Positions 56,741 to 64,000 of a DNA stretch of 64,000 nt are shown here, one piece after another. The DNA lies in assembly GCA_965153355.1 (NCBI GenBank), contig OZ231127.1, positions 82,088,001-82,152,000 of the forward strand, read 5' to 3'. A model generated the notes under the pieces. It did not search any database and was not told the DNA's origin. It was given only the letters and a program-made list of their open reading frames with translations. Each line of letters opens with the position of its first letter. Position 1 is the first letter of the stretch. Source of the DNA: Flaccisagitta enflata (lineage: Eukaryota > Chaetognatha > Sagittoidea > Aphragmophora). The position numbers were made by a program, and so were the translations under genes.

Positions 56741-57179
56741 TTCATTTTTTTCAAATCTTAATCTTATTCTCATACAAGAAAAAACAGTCCAAATTGATAG
56801 AAAATCACACTTTCTCTCTCACGCTCCCCCTAGTTATGCATTTTCTCCCCCTGTTTTTCTTTTTGTTTTATTCTTTTTCATTTTTTGCCTTCATGTTCTC
56901 TATGGGCTTAAGTCCGACAGGGGTGTAAGTCCGACAAACAGGGACGTCGGCCGACGTCCCTGACGTCCCTCCCCGTACACCCATGCCTACGTCCATAGCC
57001 TAAGTTTAAGAAAGAGAGGCTTATGTTGAATTTTCCATGCTACGCGGCTGCATAACAGAATCGGAACTTCTGTTTGGCAGAAACGTGCAGTTGCCAGTTT
57101 GTCCCCGCTCCATCATTCGAGCTCGAGCGGTCCATTTCACAATGGCTGACCATCCGCATGCCGTGTATCCAGCCTCCTA

Positions 57180-57549
57180 CTCTTTCAAACTTCGAAGTTC
57201 TTGTGCATAACGTTGTTTACATGTATAGTTAAAAAGCCCGACTGGGCGACGATTGGTCCCGACTGTGTCTCTACGTGAATTGACTTTTGCGCTAGACATG
57301 TCAGATATATGGAGTCGTGAACCGACCGGTTCTGACCTTTGATTATTATCAAATTCTCTCTGCCTCTCGCTTTTTGCATTGCTCGACTGCGATCCAATTT
57401 TCTTTTCAGTCTGGAATAAAGCTCTTTCTTTTAGCTCAATTTCTCTCTCTTTCTCTCTCAATTAATGATAATTAAGAAGCTCAGAAATTGATTAAGGACA
57501 GATCTTTAGCCAGGACGGATGATCATCATCCCGATGATCATTCGTTACT
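57180..57549 (+). mobile_element. Probable 5' LTR region of the retrotransposon
   Basis: Lies before a candidate primer-binding site and carries a polyadenylation signal (AATAAA, 57415-57420) followed by a T/CT-rich stretch, as in an R-U5 region. The exact LTR ends cannot be fixed because the 3' LTR is outside the window. Confidence 0.4.
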
Positions 57550-57567
57550 TGGCGACAACAGTGGCAT
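57550..57567 (+). other. Candidate primer-binding site
   Basis: TGGCGACAACAGTGGCAT begins with the TGGCG typical of tRNA-primed LTR elements. The matching tRNA is not determined. Confidence 0.45.
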
Positions 57568-58081
57568 TCTTTTGTCACGCGCCTTTAATTTTACATGAAA
57601 ATCTCATCAAAAATTAAAACTTTTTTGGACTCTTTTTCTCTCGTCTCACAACTTGAAAATGAAAATAAGACCGCCCGATTCCCTAGGGATGACAGGCAAT
57701 AGTGTCTTGCGATTGGAATTGTAAACAACAAAAACATTACATAAACAATCAAATTATCATCTTCACACATCAATGGATTAGTTTTGCGTCATCTCAAAAA
57801 ATAATTCATTAAACCTTCCAAACGGATTACTCTCCTATCTTTAACACCATCTGGATATCCATCTGTAACTCCATCTGTCTACGTCATCGTTCCCACCTCT
57901 ACACCTTCATACTTCCTTCCAGGTGGGTGAAGCTTTTTGTATGTGTTATCCGGGGATAACACGTACTGCCTTAAATTAAAAAGATCTATCATCTTTTCTT
58001 TTCGGTCATCTGGGAAAATCGGTCAACACGATTCATCTCTAACTCATCTCATCTCGACTCATCTCATCTCCAACAAAAACA

Positions 58082-58999
58082 ATGGCGGAGAGTGGTGGTG
58101 ATGGAGATGGAGGGGGGGAGATAATGATGACACCAAAGGAAATGATTGAGACTTTAATCAGGGAAATTGATGATTTAGCGGGTGAAGCATACAGCCTGAC
58201 CGGGAACAATTCCATGTCGACCACATACTGTTGTTCAACTTGTACAAAACTGTCACATGAGCACCCCAACGGAAATGTCAAAGGTTGTAATAGGAAAGCC
58301 CTAACGACTGACGAGTACATTAAGGATCTTAAGCGTCTAAGGGACGGACTGACCGACCATGTCTTACTTTTGAGAGACGGTGCACAGGCATCAGTTGACA
58401 CAAAAGAGTACAAGCGTTTGTTACAAGTCCAGACGACTGAGATCAATGGGTTGCAAAATCAAGTTTTGGTACTTGAAACAAGGGTGAGGGATGGTCAAAA
58501 TAGTTTCAACGTCAGGGTGGTGGAATTGCAAGATTCGTTGAGTAGGGTGATTTGTGAGGCTAACACAGAGAGAGCACACAAAGAGACCATTAAGGCAAAA
58601 CTAGAGCAAATGAGAGTTAATTATGCGATGTACGAGCATACTTCAGATCCTGATGATTGGGAAAAAGTCCATAAAGGGTTGGAGGCGGCGTTGAAGGAAG
58701 CTGGTGTCATGGGAGTGACGGAGGATTTGGGAGCGTTAAGAGGCGTGGTGTTGCGTCATCTCACCGCCGACACATCCGGCGGAGGCGTGGTTAACGGCGA
58801 CGATCTCTCATGGGACTACGCCGGCGTGCCTGATCCGACAGCGACGGCTACCGGCGCTTCTCGACCGGCAGCAACGACTTCCGGCGCTTTTCCTCCGACA
58901 GCTTTGGCGCTCGGCGTTCCACTTCCGCCCCGGCCCCCCGCCGACGTTGACGGACGTTCATCCTCCATCCGCGGCTGCAGACGACGCTCTTCCTCCTGA
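58082..58999 (+). CDS. Retrotransposon gag, N-terminal ORF
   Basis: 305 codons from ATG 58082. Residues 20-100 include a Cys/His cluster (YCCSTCTKLSHEHPNG). A predicted coiled-coil-like region follows (LLQVQTTEINGLQNQVLVLE), and the end is Ala/Pro/Thr-rich. The last residues (GRSSSIRGCRRRSSS) look like out-of-frame reading. The next ORF continues in the +1 frame and carries the same Pro/Ala-rich character, so the two probably form one gag, joined by frameshifting or broken by an indel near the C run at 58935-58940. Confidence 0.7.
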   Translation: MAESGGDGDGGGEIMMTPKEMIETLIREIDDLAGEAYSLTGNNSMSTTYCCSTCTKLSHEHPNGNVKGCNRKALTTDEYIKDLKRLRDGLTDHVLLLRDGAQASVDTKEYKRLLQVQTTEINGLQNQVLVLETRVRDGQNSFNVRVVELQDSLSRVICEANTERAHKETIKAKLEQMRVNYAMYEHTSDPDDWEKVHKGLEAALKEAGVMGVTEDLGALRGVVLRHLTADTSGGGVVNGDDLSWDYAGVPDPTATATGASRPAATTSGAFPPTALALGVPLPPRPPADVDGRSSSIRGCRRRSSS

Positions 59000-61028
59000 T
59001 CCGGCGTCGTCGGCGGCACGTGCATCGGCATCTCCATCGTCCAACGGATCTGTGGAAATGGACTCGTTTAGCGATACATCTACTCTCTGCCCTACACCAG
59101 AACCAAGTGCGGCAGTCTCTACTTTCGACATTCCGGATTCACCCCATCCAACGCCATCTCAGTGTCGTACCCCCACCCCCACTCGTCCCCCATCGCGCCC
59201 ACCGATTTCTTCTGAATTAACTCAAACTCAGCGTGATATTCTAAATCATAAAAACGTCCATGAATGGCGGCTAAAAAATCTCGCTTCTTGTGTGACCATC
59301 CCAGCAACCATCCATGAAGGTTTCACCTTACCTTATGGCGCGCCTGTTACTCGCGTCGACTTTGCCACGCATACGACGACGCCGGTGAGGGCAACAGCCT
59401 CCGTCACCCTGCCGAAGACACTTCCTCCTCCCGTGTCTCCGCGTTCATCGCATCTTCCCCCGCATCCTCACTCGCATCCTCCTACTTCGCATCTTCCCCC
59501 GCATCCTCACTCTCCTCCTACCGCTCATCATCATGCTCCTCACTCTTCGCCTACTGCTCCTCATCATGCTCCTCACTCTTCGCCTACTGCTCCTCATCAT
59601 GCTCCTCACTCTTCGCCTACTGCTCCTCATCATGCTCCTATTCCTGCTCCAGCGGCGCCGATTTTGCCGCCGGTTGCTTCAGCAGCGCCGATTTCGCCGC
59701 CGGTTGATCCAGCGGCGCCGACCACGACGCACGTCTCTGTTGGCCCCCATTCGCTCTCCATGGCGCCGCCGCCGCACATGCAACTTCGCGACGATTCTCC
59801 ACCACCAGAACCGCGTAAGCCACGCCCTCCAGGCCTAATGGAAGTAGAGGGTGTTGAGCTTATCCATCAGCAAGACGGTCATGTTTGCGGCGGTCATCCT
59901 GAAACTCATTTGATAGCAAAATTACTCAAATTTGTCAAACCCGAGTTTAAGTCCCAGGAAAAGATTGATGTCTATTTGAAAAAAAAGAAGGAATTAATGA
60001 ATTGCTTCAAGGCTACTTTTCCATCTGAAACCCTTTACACTTTGGTCAACATCTTCACATTGCAATGTGATTCTGAGCTTTGTTCTTACATTGAAGAATT
60101 AACCGCAAAGAAAAGTTATTTCACTTCTTTTGAAATGTTCCTACGTGAGTTTGAGGAGCAAGTCTACCCAAATTCACGTCAAGCCGCCTACACGCGCTTT
60201 ATCAACAGATCAACCCCATCTGATGCCAAAATCGCAGTGGCATGGAAGCAATTCAAAGAAGATGCCAGGTTGGTTAATTTGGACCCACTTGAGCACAACA
60301 TGCTTTTCATCAGGGGTATTCGCCATCGTGAGAAGAAAAAGGCGCTTCTGCAAAAATGGTTATCCACTAAAGACATGGACGAGGTTTTGGAAGAAGCGGT
60401 CTCCTTGGAATCTACTTATGAAATGATGACTTGTTGGGATCAAGATGAAAAGGAAGGGAAAAGTAACCAAAAATCGAATGCCAGCAACAATGCTAACATC
60501 AATGCCATTACTGCGTCGGGGAATGGTAAGGCGGGTAAACAGCAGCAACAGCAAGGTCAACAGCAGCAGCAGCAACAACATCAGCAGCAAAATCAGCAGC
60601 AGCAGGACCAGTTGACTAAATCTCAAAGAAATAATCAGAAGAGGAGGGAGCAACTGAAGCTTGGCAAGCAGATGCAGAAACAGATGCAGGAGCAACAACA
60701 GCAGCAGCAGCAGCAAACGCAGCAGCCGCCTCAGCAGCAGCAGGGAGGTGGTAGGGGTGGAGGAAGAGGAGGAAGAGCGATTAGGGGTAGTGGAGGTGGA
60801 GGTGGAAGAGGAGGTGGAAATGCTGGTGGTGGTGGTGGTGGTAAGGATGGTGGTGTGACTGTAGCAGCAAATGAAGTGCAGGAAGCAGCTATCAAGCAAA
60901 ACCAATCAAACCAACCTGTTTCATCTGGATGGACGGGGCCACTCTCAGCCCAAAATTGGAATCTTCCGACCACTTTATCTGCCATGTCCACCAATTCACA
61001 CAACAGATTCCACCGAACGAAGCTTTGA
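58693..61028 (+). CDS. Retrotransposon gag, capsid-containing ORF
   Basis: Frame open from 58693; first ATG in frame at 59058. A Pro/His-rich linker with a 24-bp tandem repeat (about 59500-59640) precedes an alpha-helical capsid-like domain (LIAKLLKFVKPEFKSQ, LYTLVNIFTLQCDSEL, AWKQFKEDARLVNLDPLEH, LLQKWLSTKDMDEVLEEA). The tail is Gln-rich then Gly/Arg-rich (RGG), a nucleic-acid-binding composition; there is no CCHC zinc knuckle. Stops at TGA 61026-61028, four bases before the pol start codon. Confidence 0.75.
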
Positions 61029-61032
61029 ATAA

Positions 61033-64000
61033 ATGACGACGTTCAAATCTCCACGCCAATCTGCAAAATTTAAAGTGGAGACAATTTCTAATTCAGAGGA
61101 GGTGGGTGAGGTGGAGGTGACAGAGGAGGAGGAGGGGGGAGAGAAGGTGGGGGTGGACAATTCTAACTCTAATCATCACTCGTCATCTAATTGCCCGACT
61201 TTGAACATTTCATCTTCAACAAAAATTGGTGGAAAAAAATACTTTGTCACGGCCTGTTTGCCTAACTCTAAACTTTTTACCGCGTTCTGTGACTCTGGGG
61301 CTGACGTCAGCGCGGTCAGTCCTAAGATGGTGACTGGTTTACCTTTAATTGAGTTGGAGGAACCGTTAGTGGTGAAGGGCTTCGATGGAAATCGCACCAC
61401 AGCTATCACCCACAAAGTTGAACTCAAATTGAACTTTCACCCCGGGGGGTTGAAGGATTACTTCTATGTTTGCGACGTTCCCCACGCTATTATTGGAAAC
61501 GACATTCTCCAAAATGATGAGCACCATCTGTCGCTGGAAACAGGAAAAAAGTTCTTTCATATAGGCAGTGACATTATTTTTACCAAATCTTCGCCATTTT
61601 TGTCCATTTCTGAGTACAAACGTCGATGTCTCTCATCAGTTTCTAGCTACAGGAGAGCGTATAAACACAACTGTCATGGTCGAAATTGGGTCAGACTACT
61701 CCAGGATTACCGTCTTGAGCCAAATTCAATCACTATAGTGGAGGGGTATGTGGATAATTACTTCGCTGACGCGCAAAGTTTCTTAAGTCTTTATGATGGC
61801 TCATATCTGAATGCGGCTGACTGTGGTCACATTTACATACCATCTCTTTCCTTCCCAGATGGTAGGGAAAAGGCTTCAAATGGTCACGACACCCCGCTAT
61901 TGATCCCTGTTGCAAATAATCTGACTGAGGCCAAAACTATGTCAACGTTGACCATCTTAGGTGAAATGGTTCGTCACTCAACTGATTCACAGCAATATGA
62001 TGCCGAGTGTTATGATTTGAGGGAGTTGTTGGAGGAAATAGAAAGGAGAGAGCTGGTGTCTGGTGAAGATATGACCTGTAAATATGGTATCACATCCCCT
62101 TATGATGTATGCAATATTGACACTGATGAATTTTCAAATGTAAATAACCCTACCACTCCTACCAACCAACCCAACCAACCTACCACTCCTACCAACCATC
62201 CCAACCAACCTACTACCCTACCAACCAACCAAAATTTCACTCCTGCGTTTTCGTCCGACATTAATCATCCTCAATACACCCCTCCCTCCTCACCTGTGCC
62301 ATTTTCATCACTTGTTGGGAAGAATAAGGTGGGTGATGATGTTCTCGACCGTTGCCGCCGGGATGGTATAGACTTTGACTTGCAATTGGACGACAAAAAT
62401 GGACCCGATGTTGAAATGGAAATTCTTGAAGATATCGATATTGAGGCTGAAAGGAAAAAAGCAGATGATTGTCCTTACTGGAAGGATAAAGATTCTTTTT
62501 TTTCTGAATTTAACTTCAAAGATTTGGCCCAAGAGCATTTGGACCCACTCAAAGAACTTCTATTTTCGTTCCGTCACATTTTTGACTCTTCTGACCCTGC
62601 CCAATTCAGGCAGGGGATAAACATGAAACCAATCGAGATAAAGTTGAAACCTGGCATGACCCCTAAAAAGCACAAACTTAGGCGTCTCTCGGATGAGAAA
62701 ATTCGTCACCTCAAAATTCACCTTAAAACGCTTCTCGATCAAGGCGTCATCGCCGAATTGGACAGCAGCGCCGACGTCTACGCAAGTCCTTTGCATCTTG
62801 TCGTCGAGCAAAGATTCGTCAGTTCGCGCAACGCCGTGGTGGAAAAAAGTAGGGTAACTGCAGACCAGCGCCAATTGAATGCTTGTCTGGCTGACAGCTC
62901 CTTTCCGCTTCCAAACTGCAATGAATACCGTGAAAAAGTGGGAAAAATGGGTTACACCACCTTTAGTAATTTCGACTGTTCGTCCTTCTTCCACCAGTTT
63001 CCGGTCTCAAAGGAAAGTTCTAAGTTGTTAGGCATTCACGCAATTAATAAGATCTATTGTTACCTTCGCTTATCTCAAGGCCTAAAACTCAGCCCACCTA
63101 TTGTCCAAAATTTCATCAGCAAGGCCATGCGCTGTCATGAGCGCGTCTTCCCGTTCATTGATGACTGTTCAGTTGGTTCAGAGAATGTTCAACAGCATCT
63201 CTATGAAGATCTTCCCAAATTCTTTGCCCTCTGTTCCTACTATCGGATACTCCTTAAACCTAGTAAGGCTGATATGGTCAGGAAATCGACTAGAGTCTTA
63301 GGGTTTCAAATTGGTGAATCTCAATTGTCAATTTCCAAGGAAAAAGAGGTGAAAATTTCAGATCTTAAATTCCCAGTCACAAAAGATGAGTGTATCGCTC
63401 GCCTAGCCTTTCTGCAGTACTTTAATGGCGTGGCGCCAAAGCTCTCTGAGCATTTAGCGCCATTACGCCGTTTGACTAAATTAAAGGTAAGGTACACGCC
63501 CACTGACTTGCACAGGGAGGCTTTTGACAAGGCCATAGCTCACCTGCAAGATAAGAAAGTGAATGTCATTCGTCTTCCGTCTTCTGACCCTTCAGACCAG
63601 TTCGTGCTGTGGACAGATGCATCGTCAAATTCAATATCGTGTTTATTGACGCAATATATGCTTCCTCCAACGTCTGCACCTGATAATGATGGAAAAAGAA
63701 GATTGTATGTGGTAGGATGTTTCTCTTCAGTCATCAAGGACAGCTGGCTTAATTTTCCAATATGGCTTCTTGAGTTGATCAGTCTGTACGAAGCAACTCG
63801 CAAATTCCGCCATCTGCTCAGTGCAAAAGCTTTTTGGGTGGTCGTTGATAGCTCTACAGTGGCTAACTGGGCCAGTCTTGAGGGTATCCCCAAAGACTTG
63901 GCCCGTAAGATCCTACACATACAGAAATTTCAGGCTAATATCGTCTTTGTTGAAAGTAGATTGCAAGCTGCAGATCCATTCTCACGCTTAGAATCACTCC
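61033..64000 (+). CDS. Retrotransposon pol (protease, reverse transcriptase, RNase H), open to window edge
   Basis: 989 codons without a stop from ATG 61033, in a third frame relative to the gag ORFs. In order: aspartic protease with FCDSGADVSAVS (Asp-Ser-Gly) and AIIGNDIL near residues 85-155; a spacer with Thr/Asn/Pro repeats (62140-62225); reverse transcriptase with LLDQGVIAELDSS, FSNFDCSSFFHQF (first catalytic Asp), LSQGLKLSPPIVQNF and PFIDDCSVGS (FIDD in place of YLDD/YVDD); then RNase H with LWTDASSNSISCLL, a Glu in LLELISLYEATRKF and VVVDSSTV. Order and motifs are of Ty3/Gypsy type, but the RT is divergent. RNase H is at the right edge; integrase would be outside. Lack of stops suggests a young insertion. 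Confidence 0.88.
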   Translation, partial: MTTFKSPRQSAKFKVETISNSEEVGEVEVTEEEEGGEKVGVDNSNSNHHSSSNCPTLNISSSTKIGGKKYFVTACLPNSKLFTAFCDSGADVSAVSPKMVTGLPLIELEEPLVVKGFDGNRTTAITHKVELKLNFHPGGLKDYFYVCDVPHAIIGNDILQNDEHHLSLETGKKFFHIGSDIIFTKSSPFLSISEYKRRCLSSVSSYRRAYKHNCHGRNWVRLLQDYRLEPNSITIVEGYVDNYFADAQSFLSLYDGSYLNAADCGHIYIPSLSFPDGREKASNGHDTPLLIPVANNLTEAKTMSTLTILGEMVRHSTDSQQYDAECYDLRELLEEIERRELVSGEDMTCKYGITSPYDVCNIDTDEFSNVNNPTTPTNQPNQPTTPTNHPNQPTTLPTNQNFTPAFSSDINHPQYTPPSSPVPFSSLVGKNKVGDDVLDRCRRDGIDFDLQLDDKNGPDVEMEILEDIDIEAERKKADDCPYWKDKDSFFSEFNFKDLAQEHLDPLKELLFSFRHIFDSSDPAQFRQGINMKPIEIKLKPGMTPKKHKLRRLSDEKIRHLKIHLKTLLDQGVIAELDSSADVYASPLHLVVEQRFVSSRNAVVEKSRVTADQRQLNACLADSSFPLPNCNEYREKVGKMGYTTFSNFDCSSFFHQFPVSKESSKLLGIHAINKIYCYLRLSQGLKLSPPIVQNFISKAMRCHERVFPFIDDCSVGSENVQQHLYEDLPKFFALCSYYRILLKPSKADMVRKSTRVLGFQIGESQLSISKEKEVKISDLKFPVTKDECIARLAFLQYFNGVAPKLSEHLAPLRRLTKLKVRYTPTDLHREAFDKAIAHLQDKKVNVIRLPSSDPSDQFVLWTDASSNSISCLLTQYMLPPTSAPDNDGKRRLYVVGCFSSVIKDSWLNFPIWLLELISLYEATRKFRHLLSAKAFWVVVDSSTVANWASLEGIPKDLARKILHIQKFQANIVFVESRLQAADPFSRLESL

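Larger units (their letters stand above)
54806..57179. other. Intergenic with two palindromic MITEs, no gene
   Basis: An open frame of 213 codons at 54858-55499 has no recognisable motif and ends inside the MITE at 55434, so I do not call it a gene. A remnant of the short dispersed element end (GCCGTGTATCCAGCC) is at about 57160. Confidence 0.5.

Noticed and set aside
59445-60905. Minus-strand frames antisense to gag
   Set aside because: Shadows of His/Pro- and Gln/Gly-rich codon repeats in the real gag frame.

Overview
This is a metazoan, probably invertebrate, nuclear genomic window. It has spliced genes with GT-AG introns and consistent exon phases, very large amounts of intronic minisatellite, many short inverted-repeat transposons, and an LTR retrotransposon. 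Nothing bacterial is present. The genes (a ciliary CFAP20-domain gene, a type II PIP kinase and a Star-PAP type polymerase) fit a ciliated animal. I cannot name the phylum from sequence alone.

Layout. 1-2036 (-): 5' part of CFAP20DC, three exons, running off the left edge. 2461-6022: a large fold-back repeat. 6203-8025: a dispersed short element, then a minisatellite split by an 847-bp inverted-repeat element. 8275-22589 (+): PIP4K2, ten coding exons and 442 codons, with introns filled by two palindromic elements, a 46/92-bp minisatellite and two tandem arrays that begin on exon 5' splice sites. 22590-27327: no gene recognised. 27328-33117: a complete 5.8-kb DNA transposon with about 0.7-kb inverted arms, 6-bp target duplication and a two-exon 839-residue ORF. 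34593-43609 (+, possibly to 44599): TUT1 (Star-PAP), 17 coding exons. 43870-49385: nested short elements, a 160-bp tandem repeat and a 13-bp minisatellite. 49695-50625 (+): a small unrecognised two-exon gene. 50591-54797: a 4.2-kb segment with inverted ends and an 8-bp target duplication, which contains a three-exon PC4-like gene on the minus strand, a telomere-like repeat and C-rich minisatellites. 54806-57180: three related palindromic short elements occur from 53943 on, otherwise no gene. About 57180-64000: 5' end, gag and pol of a Ty3/Gypsy-like retrotransposon that runs off the right edge.

How the parts relate. The host genes are not an operon. CFAP20DC and PIP4K2 are divergent; PIP4K2 and TUT1 are in tandem. 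Star-PAP is known to be regulated by a phosphoinositide kinase, but the neighbour here is the type II kinase, so I read no functional linkage into it. The strongest candidates for something undescribed are the PC4-carrying element at 50591-54797, whose insertion lies a few codons before the apparent original stop of the unrecognised gene, the 27328-33117 transposon, and the two splice-donor tandem arrays in PIP4K2. Coordinates of exons were worked out by hand from splice motifs, frame and protein similarity recalled from family knowledge; no database search was possible.
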